Positions 1 to 9,980 of a stretch of DNA of 42,257 bases are shown piece by piece. The translations under genes were made by a program, and so were the position numbers. How positions within the stretch are numbered: the stretch's first letter is position 1; each line of letters starts with the position of its first letter. The stretch is from contig JAJYFM010000012.1 in NCBI GenBank assembly GCA_021790895.1, positions 1 through 42,257 of the forward strand, written 5' to 3'. The notes under the pieces are model-generated. The model did no database searches, had not been told where the DNA came from, and was given only the letters and a program-made list of their open reading frames with translations. This DNA comes from a bacterium. Lineage in GTDB: Bacteria > Vulcanimicrobiota > Vulcanimicrobiia > Vulcanimicrobiales > Vulcanimicrobiaceae.

Positions 1-11
1 GGTACCGGAAC

Positions 12-884
12 GTGATCGCCCATCGCCCGCCCGTCTTACGGGAGCGCTATCCCGACTTGAACGTTGCGTTCGACGATTTAGGGAAACGCATCGAAGGCGT
101 GGCGCGCGATGGGAACGATACCGGCATCCTCTCGTGGGTGGCGCGTGAAACGCACGCCGCCTCCCTCCTCGATATAGCCCATCTTCTCGACGCAGCGATC
201 TCCGATTATCTCCGTAGCGTCGCTCCGCATGGCCGATCGCTCGTCACGCGACGGCTCGACCATCTGCGGAACGTCGTCGATTTGCAACTTCGCGAGATCG
301 AAGCGCGCCGTGCATCCTCTGAGAGTACCTATATCGACGGCACGATAGCGGCGCTTGCGATCGTGAGTCCGGATCTCGCCGCGCACTCCAACGCGGTGGG
401 ATCGCTCTCCATGCGCATCGCGCTCGCAATGGGCTGCAGCAGCGACGTCGCACGCGATTGCGCAAATGTCGGCCGCCTTCACGACATCGGCAAGATCCAT
501 TTGCCGAAAAACATTCTCGACGGTACCGTGTTACCCCCCCAGAAGCACGGTATCGTCGAGAATCACGCCCGCGATAGCCAGGAGATCGTCGCGCGAGAGG
601 CGCTCATCGCCCGTTTTGCCGGCGCCGTGCGATCGCATCACGAGCGCATCGACGGATCGGGATATCCCGACCATCTTATCGGGAACGAGATTCCGTTCGA
701 AGCCCGCGTTGTCGCCGTCGCCGACGTATTCCATGCAATGACCTCGGCGCGCGCCTACGCACCGACCTACGAAGCCGCAGAGGTGCTCGCCTACATCGAG
801 ACGCACCGCGGCACCCTCTTTGATGTCGAGGTCGTCGATGCGCTTCGTATCGCGATCGGCGCTGCGAAATACGCGGCGGCCTGA
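12..884 (+). CDS. HD-GYP domain cyclic-di-GMP phosphodiesterase, possibly cut at 5' end
   Basis: HD-GYP proteins hydrolyse cyclic di-GMP in the cytoplasm. The C-terminal half carries the family hallmarks: an upstream His at about residue 124, the HD pair at 157-158 followed by IGK, the HHE motif at 209-211, and DGSGYP at 214-219. The later motif VVAVADVF keeps the family Asp, although the following residue is His where Asp is usual. The first ~110 residues are helical and match no domain I recognise, so the sensory input is unknown. The GTG at 12 is the first possible start, but the frame stays open to base 3, so the true start may lie outside the window. Only 6 bases separate its stop from the next gene, so the two are probably co-transcribed. 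The family call is secure; the N-terminus is not. Confidence 0.9.
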   Translation: MIAHRPPVLRERYPDLNVAFDDLGKRIEGVARDGNDTGILSWVARETHAASLLDIAHLLDAAISDYLRSVAPHGRSLVTRRLDHLRNVVDLQLREIEARRASSESTYIDGTIAALAIVSPDLAAHSNAVGSLSMRIALAMGCSSDVARDCANVGRLHDIGKIHLPKNILDGTVLPPQKHGIVENHARDSQEIVAREALIARFAGAVRSHHERIDGSGYPDHLIGNEIPFEARVVAVADVFHAMTSARAYAPTYEAAEVLAYIETHRGTLFDVEVVDALRIAIGAAKYAAA

Positions 885-890
885 GCCCCC

Positions 891-1310
891 ATGAGCGAGC
901 TCACCTCCTCCGCGCGTGCATGCGCCGCGCACCTGCGCTACCTCGTTACCACGATTCCGCGGCGTTCGCAGGATATCCATGTCGATGACTGCCTGACGCT
1001 CGTCAACGATTTTTTCGAAACGTTCGCCCAGCTTCGCGATGAAGAGGAGCGCATCAGCGCGAGCCTTCGTCTCACGCCGATGTGGCGTGCGCACCTCGGT
1101 GAGAGCGACGATCTGCATCGAACGGTTTTGCGCGCGCTTCCCACGTGGCAGCGCGAGGTGCTCGTTCGCAAGCCGTTCGCGTTCGTTGAATCGTGGCGCC
1201 GCGTGTCGCCGCAAATTCTCTCGTTTCTCGAGACCTGCGACAACCTCTACGTTATCGTCGACCGGCTCTTCGCCCATCAGCGCTCGCGCGAACCCGCCGG
1301 CATCGCATAA
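891..1310 (+). CDS. Hypothetical protein, probable operon partner of the HD-GYP gene
   Basis: A 139-residue soluble protein of unknown family. It starts with ATG 6 bases after the HD-GYP stop, which suggests one transcript and possibly a shared pathway. The composition is strongly helical and amphipathic (stretches such as LTLVNDFFETFAQL and VLRALPTWQREVLV). There is no signal peptide, membrane segment or recognisable motif. Two cysteines near residues 11 and 32 do not form an obvious metal site. It could be a small regulator or a binding partner of the phosphodiesterase, but only the adjacency supports that. The gene is followed by a 12-bp perfect inverted repeat in the convergent gap. Confidence 0.65.
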   Translation: MSELTSSARACAAHLRYLVTTIPRRSQDIHVDDCLTLVNDFFETFAQLRDEEERISASLRLTPMWRAHLGESDDLHRTVLRALPTWQREVLVRKPFAFVESWRRVSPQILSFLETCDNLYVIVDRLFAHQRSREPAGIA

Positions 1311-1327
1311 GCTCCATCAAGCTCCGG

Positions 1328-1363
1328 CGCGGGTGAATGCGGTGCTCTCCACATTCACCCGCG
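1328..1363. repeat. Perfect 12-bp inverted repeat in a convergent gap, likely bidirectional terminator
   Basis: CGCGGGTGAATG at 1328-1339 is perfectly matched by CATTCACCCGCG at 1352-1363, with a 12-base loop. It lies between the stop of the plus-strand unknown gene and the stop of the minus-strand rubrerythrin gene. That is where a terminator serving both strands would sit. Neither side has a T-run, so it is not a textbook intrinsic terminator; it could also be an mRNA 3'-end stabiliser. Confidence 0.65.
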
Positions 1364-1443
1364 TTCCTGTTACCGCTCGACGATGGATCCAAAGCGTGGC
1401 GGCCACGTACGTACACGCTCGATACGTCGAGTGGGCAGGAAGC

Positions 1444-1923
1444 CTACATGCCGCCTTTACGGAGTGCGGCAAGCGCAGCTTTGAACTGGTCGCGGTGTTG
1501 TGCTTCATCTTTTCCCACTGCCGCGAAGATCGATGCCACGGAGGTATTCCCCACGGAACGGGCGCGTGCCGCCATTTCCGGATACATCTTCGTGGTCTCG
1601 TAGTTCTCGCCGTCGATTGCGTTTTGTAGATTCGCGGCCGTCCCCCGGACCAGGCCGTACTGGTGTGCGTGCGTCGCAAAGTGGGATTTCAGTTCGACGT
1701 TCGCCGTTCGTTCGAAGAGGGCCGCGATTTTCGGGTGACCGTGCACACGGGCTTCCTCGGCGAATGCCGAGTACTTGGCGTACGCAAAGGCCTCGCCGTT
1801 CATTGCGGTCATCAGATCTTTCTGCGTCGACGGCTGCAGTTGTGCGCCGTAGGCCATGCCGCCCAGGAAGAGCGCTCCGCCCAAAACCACCGTCAACATG
1901 CTTCGCGAGTCGCTGATTTTCAT
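1444..1923 (-). CDS. Exported rubrerythrin-like ferritin-fold protein
   Basis: Rubrerythrins are di-iron proteins that reduce peroxide. The four-helix ferritin-like core keeps the expected ligand pattern: EAFAYAKY in the first helix, E-L-K-S-H (an ExxH) in the second, GENYETT in the third and DEAQH (an ExxH) in the fourth. The C-terminal rubredoxin domain of classical rubrerythrin is absent. The N-terminus is a signal peptide or membrane anchor: MKISDSRSM, a hydrophobic stretch, then AYGAQ as a likely cleavage site. This supports the ATG at 1923 over the one at 1953, which would add ten residues ahead of the signal. A secreted or anchored location is unusual for the family and suggests peroxide or metal handling outside the cytoplasm. 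It could alternatively be annotated as a DUF2202/ferritin-like protein. Confidence 0.75.
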   Translation of the reverse strand: MKISDSRSMLTVVLGGALFLGGMAYGAQLQPSTQKDLMTAMNGEAFAYAKYSAFAEEARVHGHPKIAALFERTANVELKSHFATHAHQYGLVRGTAANLQNAIDGENYETTKMYPEMAARARSVGNTSVASIFAAVGKDEAQHRDQFKAALAALRKGGM

Positions 1924-2004
1924 GGCGGTATCGTATGTGAGCGCCGATGACAATCGGGAGAAATTACCGAGAGGATTCCGAGAATCGTCGGCGCGCTTGC
2001 GGCG

Positions 2005-2508
2005 CTAAGGCGACTCGAACGACATCGGGATGATCGCAAATGCCGCATCGCCGTGCGCGATGAGGCGCCCCTTGGCATCGGTCAACTCGGCGAGCGCCGT
2101 CGCGTGGGTGCGCCCGACGTAGAGCACCTCAGCGCGCGCGCGAACCTCACTCCCATCGGCAAGGAGCGGGCGCACGAAATGCGTCGTCAGCGTTGTGGTG
2201 GTCGCGATTTTGCTTCGATCGAGACGGGCGATGACGGCGAGCGTCATCGCCGAATCCAGCAGCGTCGCCAAAACGCCGCCGTGGATCACCCCCGCCGGGT
2301 TCAGCATCCACTCCCGAAGCGGCATCGCGAAGGTCATCGTCTCCAGGCTCGCTTCGATCGGTCGGAGTTCGAGCGTCGACCCGAGTGCCGGCGCGGGAAG
2401 GCGCCCCTCGATCATCCCCTGCATCCAGCCCAGATGGCTCTCCTCGCGCCCCATCGCCGCGATTAACTGGCTCGGGTCGTCCCATCGATAGCTCCGTTCT
2501 CGTATCAT
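2005..2508 (-). CDS. PaaI-type hotdog thioesterase
   Basis: Hotdog-fold acyl-CoA thioesterases of the PaaI family hydrolyse acyl- or aryl-CoA thioesters in the cytoplasm. The core signature is clear: [19 protein letters not shown] (about residues 70-88), with the HGG loop and the following helix Asp. A beta-strand-rich second half follows ([13 protein letters not shown], and a ...[21 protein letters not shown] stretch), typical of the domain. Length (167 residues) is slightly longer than the usual 130-150 because of a helical N-terminal extension. It is divergent from pccB with 61 bases between the starts. That places it beside an acyl-CoA module, where it may act on side products of CoA metabolism; the exact substrate cannot be read from sequence. 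Confidence 0.85.
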   Translation of the reverse strand: MIRERSYRWDDPSQLIAAMGREESHLGWMQGMIEGRLPAPALGSTLELRPIEASLETMTFAMPLREWMLNPAGVIHGGVLATLLDSAMTLAVIARLDRSKIATTTTLTTHFVRPLLADGSEVRARAEVLYVGRTHATALAELTDAKGRLIAHGDAAFAIIPMSFESP

Positions 2509-2569
2509 CGGGGGGCTATTCGGCGCCGCGCAGAGGGGGCACCCGCCGGGCGCGCAAAGCCCATCGGCG

Positions 2570-4123
2570 ATGAAGACGACGCAGGAAAAATACGCCGAAC
2601 TCGCGCGCCGCCGCGCGCTCTCACTCGAGCCGACCGGTGCCGAGGGTATCGACCGTCAGCATGCGCGCGGAAAACGCAGCGCACGCGAACGCGTCGAGGC
2701 GCTCGTCGATCCGCAGAGTTTTCACGAACTCGATGCGTTCGTAACGCATCGGACGACGGCATTCGGACTCGACGACCGCGAATTTCTCGGCGACGGCGTC
2801 ATTACCGGCCACGCCACGATTGCCGGGCGCCCCGTCTTTCTCTTCTCGCAAGATTTCAGTGTGCTCGGCGGCTCGCTCGGGGAAGCCTTCGCCGAAAAAA
2901 TCTGCAAAGTGATGGATATTGCGGTGCGCACCGGCGCACCGATGATCGGCATCAACGATTCCGGCGGCGCACGCATCCAGGAAGGGGTCGTCTCGCTCGG
3001 CGGCTATGCGGAGATTTTCTGGCGGAACGTCCAGGCGAGCGGCGTGATTCCACAGTTGAGTCTTGTCGCAGGTCCGTGTGCCGGCGGCGCCGTCTACTCG
3101 CCGGCGATCACCGATTTCACGATCATGACGCAGGACATCTCGCAGATGTTCATCACCGGTCCCGAGATCATCAAAACCGTCACCGGCGAAGAAGTCTCCT
3201 TCGAAGAGCTCGGTGGAGCGCGCACGCATGCGCGAAAGAGCGGCGTCGCGCATCTCGTCGCCGTCGACGAAGACGACCTGGTGGCACAGACCCACGAATT
3301 GCTTTCGTACCTTCCGCAGAATAATCTCGAAGATCCGCCGCGCTTTGAAACCGACGACGATGCACAGCGCGAGGCTCCAGAGCTCGATGCGCTGATCCCC
3401 GATTCTCCGAACAAACCCTACGATATGCACGACGTGCTTCGCACCGTTCTCGACGACGGCGTCTTCTTCGAGATCCAACCGGAGTACGCGCGCAACATCA
3501 TCGTCGGCTTCGGCCGCATCGATGGGCGCAGCATCGGCATCGTCGCCAATCAGCCCAACGTTCTTGCCGGCGTCCTCGATATCAAATCATCGATTAAAGC
3601 CGCCCGTTTCGTCCGCACCTGCGACGCGTTTAACGTGCCGATCCTCACGTTCGAAGACGTACCGGGCTTCCTTCCCGGAACCGAACAAGAGTACGGCGGC
3701 ATCATTCTGCATGGAGCAAAGCTCCTCTATGCGTATGCCGAAGCGACCGTACCGAAGATCACCGTCATCACGCGCAAAGCCTACGGCGGTGCCTACGACG
3801 TTATGGCGAGCAAACACATCCGCGCCGATATCAATCTCGCCTGGCCCACGGCGGAGATCGCCGTCATGGGCGCCGAGGGGGCGGTGAAAACGATCTTTCG
3901 CCGCGAGATCGCTGCGGCGAGCGATCCGGCGGCGAAGATGGCGGAGTACATCGACGAATATACCGACCGTTTCGCGAACCCGTATATCGCCGCGCAGCGC
4001 GGATATATCGATGACGTGATCGAGGCGCGTTCGACGCGCCGCGCCGTCGCCGCCGCGCTCACGATGCTCGAAAACAAGCGCGTCGAGCGCCCGAAACGCA
4101 AGCACGGCAATATTCCGCTCTAG
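2570..4123 (+). CDS. pccB: Acyl-CoA (probably propionyl-CoA) carboxylase carboxyltransferase, beta chain
   Basis: This chain moves carboxyl from carboxybiotin to propionyl-CoA, giving methylmalonyl-CoA. At 517 residues it has the full two-lobed crotonase-like carboxyltransferase. Family motifs include the [10 protein letters not shown] start (residues 35-44), [13 protein letters not shown] at about 125-137, and the C-terminal [11 protein letters not shown] segment. In actinobacterial PccB the Asp of GGAYDVM favours propionyl-CoA, whereas acetyl-CoA-preferring AccB has a hydrophobic residue there; Asp is present here. The matching biotin carboxylase chain, mutase and epimerase lie downstream at 6-10 kb, separated by a minus-strand YciI gene, a small exported gene and fabI. 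No clear ribosome-binding site precedes the ATG. Family certain; propionyl preference is an inference from the Asp and the neighbours. Confidence 0.93.
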   Translation: MKTTQEKYAELARRRALSLEPTGAEGIDRQHARGKRSARERVEALVDPQSFHELDAFVTHRTTAFGLDDREFLGDGVITGHATIAGRPVFLFSQDFSVLGGSLGEAFAEKICKVMDIAVRTGAPMIGINDSGGARIQEGVVSLGGYAEIFWRNVQASGVIPQLSLVAGPCAGGAVYSPAITDFTIMTQDISQMFITGPEIIKTVTGEEVSFEELGGARTHARKSGVAHLVAVDEDDLVAQTHELLSYLPQNNLEDPPRFETDDDAQREAPELDALIPDSPNKPYDMHDVLRTVLDDGVFFEIQPEYARNIIVGFGRIDGRSIGIVANQPNVLAGVLDIKSSIKAARFVRTCDAFNVPILTFEDVPGFLPGTEQEYGGIILHGAKLLYAYAEATVPKITVITRKAYGGAYDVMASKHIRADINLAWPTAEIAVMGAEGAVKTIFRREIAAASDPAAKMAEYIDEYTDRFANPYIAAQRGYIDDVIEARSTRRAVAAALTMLENKRVERPKRKHGNIPL

Positions 4124-4137
4124 GCCGCCGCGCGCCG

Positions 4138-4431
4138 TTAACCCAACGCAACGAGCTCCGCGAGCGCTGCATGGCGACGCGCGGCATGAAATTCGATCAC
4201 TCGATACTCGCTGACGCCCGCGCGCACGAAGGGATCTTCGGCGAGCATCGCATCGAGTTGCGCGCGCGGCATCGTATTGGCGATAATCACCCCACCCTCA
4301 CGCGGCTCCATCGGCCCGGAGACGATGAGATCCCCCGACGCGTAGTAGCGGTCGAGAAAGGCGCGATGCTCGACGACGTGAAGATCGACCTCGGCGAGCG
4401 GTTTGGTGTAGCGCGATAACAACAGATACAT
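4138..4431 (-). CDS. YciI-like protein
   Basis: A 97-residue protein with the YciI ferredoxin-like fold signature: EHRAFLDRYYASGDLIVSGP, followed by GGVIIANT and DPFVRAGVSEYRVIEF. The conserved His22 and the Asp in SGD (residue 34) correspond to the proposed active-site dyad of YciI. The family is small, soluble and cytoplasmic, with poorly defined enzymatic roles (some members are dechlorinases or act with other domains). The ATG at 4431 gives the canonical N-terminus; a longer open frame upstream runs antisense to the exported DsrE-like gene and is not supported. It converges on pccB with a 14-base gap and diverges from the DsrE-like gene, so it is probably its own transcript. Confidence 0.85.
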   Translation of the reverse strand: MYLLLSRYTKPLAEVDLHVVEHRAFLDRYYASGDLIVSGPMEPREGGVIIANTMPRAQLDAMLAEDPFVRAGVSEYRVIEFHAARRHAALAELVALG

Positions 4432-4518
4432 CGGGCGCCTCTTCGGCGCGATAAAACGTGAGCCATCCCGAAAAGCATGCGAAAGGCTGCTCTCGCCGCA
4501 CCGCGAAGGCCACCCAGC

Positions 4519-5223
4519 ATGAACAGCTCGCGGAAGAACTTTCTCGCCGTCGGTGCCGCTCTGGCGGCACTCACTCCGCTCTTGGAAGCGCCCTCTCGTG
4601 CCGAAGCGAGTACCCTCGTTGCATTCTCCAAGCGAATGCCGGCATTGCAATTCGATCTCGCGTCCTTCGAGAGCACGCTCGGGGCGACCGCAACGCACCG
4701 CCATCTTTTTGCGTCGAAACTCGTCGATGACGGGGACGTCTTCTTCGCAATCAGCAATACCATGGCTGCATATGCATCGCTCGGCACCGCGTTTACCGCA
4801 GTCTATCCGGTCGCGGTACTCTATCACGTCGGCATCGCGCTGGCATTCAACGACGATATCTGGAACGAGATCCTGATTCCGTTGGCCGCGAAGCTGCCCT
4901 CTTGGATACGCACGAATCTCCCCGCTGTGCTCAAGCCCGGCTCGGGAAATCCCTGGCTTCACTCCGCCGCCGGTTCGCGTCCCGACGACCTCGATTCCAT
5001 AGATGCGCTGCTTGCGAAGACGCGCTTGCAAATGTTCGTCTGTAATAACGCGCTCTACGGCTACGCGGTGGCGCTCTCCGGCTTGATCGATGAGTCCCGC
5101 GCGACTATCTACAACCGGCTTTGCCAAGGGCTCGTCCCGCGCGCGACGATCGTCCCTGCGGGCGTTTGGGCGGTTCATGCGGTCCAGGAGCGCGGGTTCA
5201 CGCTGCTGCAAACGTCGCTCTAG
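4519..5223 (+). CDS. Exported DsrE-like protein
   Basis: The 234-residue product begins MNSSRKNFLAVGAALAALTP, which resembles a twin-arginine signal in which the second Arg is Lys, or a plain Sec signal, with cleavage expected near APSRAEA. The mature part has DsrE/DsrF-like features: a strand-helix pattern and a central CNNALYGYA segment that places a Cys where DsrE-type proteins carry one. It ends in a VPAGVWAVHAVQERGFTLL segment typical of the family's C-terminal helix. DsrE folds are involved in sulfur relay, but many exported relatives are uncharacterised. ATG 4519 is preferred over 4477 because GAAGG at 4505-4509 lies 9 bases upstream and the signal then sits at the N-terminus. A perfect hairpin follows the stop. 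Confidence 0.6.
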   Translation: MNSSRKNFLAVGAALAALTPLLEAPSRAEASTLVAFSKRMPALQFDLASFESTLGATATHRHLFASKLVDDGDVFFAISNTMAAYASLGTAFTAVYPVAVLYHVGIALAFNDDIWNEILIPLAAKLPSWIRTNLPAVLKPGSGNPWLHSAAGSRPDDLDSIDALLAKTRLQMFVCNNALYGYAVALSGLIDESRATIYNRLCQGLVPRATIVPAGVWAVHAVQERGFTLLQTSL

Positions 5224-5242
5224 CCCTCAGCGTATCGCGGCG

Positions 5243-5267
5243 GCAGGGAGAAGGCGCGGCTCCCTGC
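5243..5267. repeat. 8-bp perfect hairpin just before fabI
   Basis: GCAGGGAG (5243-5250) pairs perfectly with CTCCCTGC (5260-5267) around a 9-base loop. It lies 20 bases after the DsrE-like stop and 13 bases before the fabI GTG. There is no T-run, so it is at best a weak terminator for the upstream gene. Its position also allows it to influence fabI translation, because the only purine-rich Shine-Dalgarno-like stretch (GGGAGAAGG) is partly inside the stem. Confidence 0.5.
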
Positions 5268-5280
5268 TATCTATCGACTT

Positions 5281-6072
5281 GTGAAACTTCTTGAAGGCAA
5301 GCGCGCCCTCATTACGGGTGTCGCAAATCGTTGGTCGATCGCTACCGGGATCGCGCGGAAGATGCACGAGCACGGGGCGCAGCTCGCGTTCTCCTATCAA
5401 GGCGAGCGCGTTCGCGATGAGGTGGAAAAACTCGCCGCCGAGATCGGTGGCGGCCCGGTCCTTCCCTGCGATGTCGGCGACCATGCGTCGATCGCGGCGA
5501 TGAGCGCGTCGCTCGCGCGCGATTTCGGATCGCTCGATATTCTCGTGCATTCGATCGCGTACGCAAACAAAGAAGACCTCGTTGGAAAGGTCTTCGACAC
5601 CACACGGCAAGGCTTTGCACTCTCGCTCGATGTCTCCGCCTACTCGTTGATCGCGTTGGTGCAAGCACTGCGCGAAAACCTCAACGACGGCGCTTCGATT
5701 ATGGCGATGACCTACCTCGGTGCAACGCAGATCGTCCCAAATTACAACTTGATGGGGATCGCAAAAGCCGCGTTGGAGGCTTCGATTCGTTATCTCGCTT
5801 TCGACCTCGGCGATCGCGCCATTCGCGTGAACGGCATCTCCGCCGGGCCGATTAAAACCGCGAGCGCGCGGCAGGTCGGCGGCTTCACGAAGATGCTCGA
5901 TGTCGTCGCGGCGACCGCACCGCTGCGCCGAAACGTCACTACCGACGACGTCGGCAATACGGCGGTCTATCTCGCCTCGCCGCTCGCAGCCGCGATTACC
6001 GGCGATATTCATTTCGTCGATGCGGGTTTCCACGCGATGGGGATGTATCCGCCGCCGGAAAAACCGGCGTGA
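5281..6072 (+). CDS. fabI: Enoyl-[acyl-carrier-protein] reductase (NADH), FabI type
   Basis: FabI reduces trans-2-enoyl-ACP in the last step of each fatty-acid elongation cycle. The 263-residue short-chain dehydrogenase has the FabI-specific nucleotide loop GVANRWSIATGIA (residues 13-25) rather than the ordinary GxxxGxG. It also has VHSIAYANKEDL at about 91-102, and the YNLMGIAK catalytic stretch supplying the YxxMxxxK pair. The C-terminal FVDAGFHAMGM is typical. The GTG at 5281 gives the standard N-terminus (LLEGKRALITG). No strong ribosome-binding site is visible and a perfect hairpin lies just upstream. Its stop overlaps the start of the epsilon-like gene (GTGA at 6069-6072), so it is translationally coupled to the carboxylase genes. 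Confidence 0.95.
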   Translation: MKLLEGKRALITGVANRWSIATGIARKMHEHGAQLAFSYQGERVRDEVEKLAAEIGGGPVLPCDVGDHASIAAMSASLARDFGSLDILVHSIAYANKEDLVGKVFDTTRQGFALSLDVSAYSLIALVQALRENLNDGASIMAMTYLGATQIVPNYNLMGIAKAALEASIRYLAFDLGDRAIRVNGISAGPIKTASARQVGGFTKMLDVVAATAPLRRNVTTDDVGNTAVYLASPLAAAITGDIHFVDAGFHAMGMYPPPEKPA

Positions 6073-6254
6073 CCTTTGCCGTCCCAACCGAGGAAGAAGC
6101 GGCGGCGATCTTCGCCGTCCTTACCGCGCAAGCGCAGCCGCAGGCGCGCGAACGTTCGCAGCGATTGCCCTCGGCATGGCGTCTCGCCGCACGCGACCCG
6201 GAGTTGACGTTCGACGATATCCGTGCCCAAACGCGAGCGACCGGTGTTCGCTAA
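6069..6254 (+). CDS. Small acyl-CoA carboxylase epsilon-like subunit
   Basis: A 61-residue protein whose GTG overlaps the fabI TGA and whose end overlaps the start of pccA. The sequence has an acidic helix TEEEAAAIFAVLTAQA followed by a basic/proline region and SAWRLAARDPEL. That is the organisation of actinobacterial AccE/PccE epsilon subunits: a short helix of the form EELAALVAVLAA, then a linker, then a Trp-containing basic tail. Those subunits bind the carboxyltransferase core and stimulate the complex. The resemblance is by pattern recognition only and the protein is short, but position between two acyl-CoA genes and translational coupling on both sides support a role in the carboxylase. 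The alternative is a chance open frame inside an operon. Confidence 0.6.
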   Translation: MTFAVPTEEEAAAIFAVLTAQAQPQARERSQRLPSAWRLAARDPELTFDDIRAQTRATGVR

Positions 6255-7986
6255 AGTCCTCGTCGCCAATCGCGGCGAGATTGCGATTCGCGTTCTGCGC
6301 ACCCTGCGGGAGATGGGCATCGCCGGCGTTGCCGTCTACTCCGACCCCGATCGCGATGCGCTTCACGTCGGCATCGCCGACGAAGCCTATTATCTCGGCG
6401 GCGCAGCACCCGCGCAGAGCTATCTCAATGCCGATGCGTTGCTCGATGTTGCACTCCGCAGCGGCGCCGAAGCGATCCACCCGGGCTATGGATTTTTCGC
6501 CGAAAACGCCGGCTTCGCACGTCGCGTCATCGCCGCCGGGCTGACGTGGATCGGTCCGCACCCCGATGCCATTGACGCGATGGGCGATAAATTACGCGCG
6601 CGCGCGGCGATGGCAAAGGCAAAGGTCCCCTTCGTTCCGGGAGGGACCGAGCCGCTCGCCGATCTCGACGCGGTCCGCGAGGCGGTCGCACGCTTCGGGC
6701 TTCCGCTTGCACTCAAAGCCTCCGGCGGCGGCGGCGGCAAGGGCCTGAAGATCGTGCGCACCCTCGACGATATCGAGAGCGCATTTACGACCGCGGTACG
6801 CGAAGCGGAGGCCTACTTCAAAAATCCCGTCGTTTATGCCGAGCGTTATCTCGATAACCCGAAGCACGTCGAGTTACAGATTCTCGCCGATAAGCACGGC
6901 GCAGTTCTGCACGTCGGCGATCGTGACTGCTCGCTCCAGCGCCGCCATCAGAAACTCTGGGAAGAGGCACCGGCGCAGATCTCCAATCGCGCCCGCGAAG
7001 CGATGCGCGCCGCCGGGATGCGCGCCGCGCGTGCGATCGGCTACGACTCCGTCGGAACGATCGAATGCCTCGTCGTCGGAGACGAGTTCTACTTTCTCGA
7101 GATGAATACACGGATTCAGGTCGAGCATACCGTTAGCGAAGAGATCGCCGGCATCGATCTCGTCCGCGAGATGATTCGCGTCGCCGCCGGCGAGCCGCTC
7201 GGCTACACGCAAGAGCAGGTGCACTTTCACGGCGCCGCAATTGAAGGGCGCGTCAATGCCGAGGATCCGGCGCAGAACTTTCGCCCCGCTCCCGGCACGA
7301 TCGACCGCTATCGCGAACCCGGCGGGCTCGGCATTCGTATCGACTCGGCAGCTCATGTCGGCATGACGATCTCTCCCGATTACGATTCCATGGTCGCCAA
7401 ACTCATCGTCTGGGCACCGACGCGCGAACAAGCGCTAGCGCGCATGAAGCGCGCAACCGGCGAATACGTCGTCGGCGGACTGCCGACGACGCTGCCGCTG
7501 CTGCACGCTCTTTGCGATGCGCCGATGGTCGCCGACGCGAGTTACGGCACCGCGAGCCTCGAGCCGTTCACCGAGCACTGGGCACACAACGCCGCGCCCG
7601 TCGCCGCCGCGACGCCACCCGCAACGGCAGAGCGCGAGAACGAAGCGGTGCGCGTCGAGGTAAACGGCAAACTCTTTCGCGTGCGGCTCGTCGACGGTGT
7701 CGCTCCCGCGCGCACGCCGAGCCGCCGACCGCCGGCATCGCGCAACCAGCCGCGGCGCGCCCACACGCAGGACGGCGCCGAGATTCTCGCGCCGATGCAT
7801 GGCGTGGTTATCGAATTGCGCGTCGCCTCCGGGGATGCCGTCGCCGAGGGCGAGGTCGTCGCCGTGATCGAAGCGATGAAGATGATGAACGAGATTCGCG
7901 CCCATCGCGCCGGGCGCGTCGAGGCGCTGCACGTCGAAGTCGGCGGCACGGTTGAGGCAGATCGCCCGATTCTGACGCTGGCATGA
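6244..7986 (+). CDS. pccA: Acyl-CoA (propionyl-CoA) carboxylase alpha chain: biotin carboxylase plus biotin carrier
   Basis: This chain carboxylates its own biotin using ATP and bicarbonate, for transfer by PccB. From the GTG at 6244 the 580-residue protein starts VFAKVLVANRGEIAIRV, the canonical biotin carboxylase N-terminus; an upstream GTG at 6223 would add seven residues. The ATP-grasp glycine loop SGGGGGKG is at about 160-167, the EMNTRIQVEH motif follows, and the biotinyl domain is at the C-terminus with EAMKMM (biotinylated Lys about residue 546). A basic, low-complexity linker (about 480-515) lies between carboxylase and carrier domains; the chain is shorter than 670-residue PccA proteins with a full BT domain. 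The mutase gene follows 12 bases after the stop. Confidence 0.93.
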   Translation: MFAKVLVANRGEIAIRVLRTLREMGIAGVAVYSDPDRDALHVGIADEAYYLGGAAPAQSYLNADALLDVALRSGAEAIHPGYGFFAENAGFARRVIAAGLTWIGPHPDAIDAMGDKLRARAAMAKAKVPFVPGGTEPLADLDAVREAVARFGLPLALKASGGGGGKGLKIVRTLDDIESAFTTAVREAEAYFKNPVVYAERYLDNPKHVELQILADKHGAVLHVGDRDCSLQRRHQKLWEEAPAQISNRAREAMRAAGMRAARAIGYDSVGTIECLVVGDEFYFLEMNTRIQVEHTVSEEIAGIDLVREMIRVAAGEPLGYTQEQVHFHGAAIEGRVNAEDPAQNFRPAPGTIDRYREPGGLGIRIDSAAHVGMTISPDYDSMVAKLIVWAPTREQALARMKRATGEYVVGGLPTTLPLLHALCDAPMVADASYGTASLEPFTEHWAHNAAPVAAATPPATAERENEAVRVEVNGKLFRVRLVDGVAPARTPSRRPPASRNQPRRAHTQDGAEILAPMHGVVIELRVASGDAVAEGEVVAVIEAMKMMNEIRAHRAGRVEALHVEVGGTVEADRPILTLA

Positions 7987-7998
7987 GGAGCTCCGAAC

Positions 7999-9575
<1,577 letters not shown>

Positions 9576-9579
<4 letters not shown>

Positions 9580-9980
9580 AGATCGACCACATCGCCATCG
9601 TCGTCGCCGATTTGGAGGCGACGCTCGCCATCTATACCCAGAGCCTCGGTTTCGAGCAGATCTATCGCGAGACGATCGCCGACCAGGGCGTCGAGGCGGT
9701 CGGCCTGCAGGCGGGGGAATCGACGATCGAGCTCCTACGACCGCTCGACGAGAACGCAGCGATCGCCCGCTTCCGCGGGAGTGCAGCAAGCAAGCTCCAC
9801 CACACCGCCTATCGCGTCGAGGATCTCCGCGCCGAGATCGCCGCCCTGCGCGCTCGCGGCGTCCGCATGATCGACGAGCAGCCGAGGAAAGGCGCGCACG
9901 GAAACCTCATCGCCTTCATTCATCCGGCCTCGACCGCCGGGGTTCTGGTCGAGCTCTGCCAGCAGGAGCACTCCGCGTAA
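9576..9980 (+). CDS. mce: Methylmalonyl-CoA epimerase
   Basis: The epimerase interconverts (S)- and (R)-methylmalonyl-CoA so that the carboxylase product can enter the mutase. The 134-residue protein is a vicinal-oxygen-chelate fold with metal ligands where expected: His in KIDHIAIVV (residue 5), His in KLHHTAYRV (about 76), and Glu in VLVELCQ near the C-terminus. The GNLIAFIHP stretch is also typical. The start overlaps the mutase stop by 4 bases (ATGA), so translation is coupled. The stop codon lies in the loop of a hairpin that probably ends the transcript. Confidence 0.93.

Noticed and set aside
531-1277. Minus-strand 248-residue frame
   Set aside because: Antisense to the HD-GYP gene and its partner, with shadow composition and no motif.
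4432-5211. Long minus-strand extension of the YciI frame
   Set aside because: The extra 260 residues are Arg-rich shadow sequence antisense to the exported DsrE-like gene; YciI proteins are about 97 residues and the ATG at 4431 fits.
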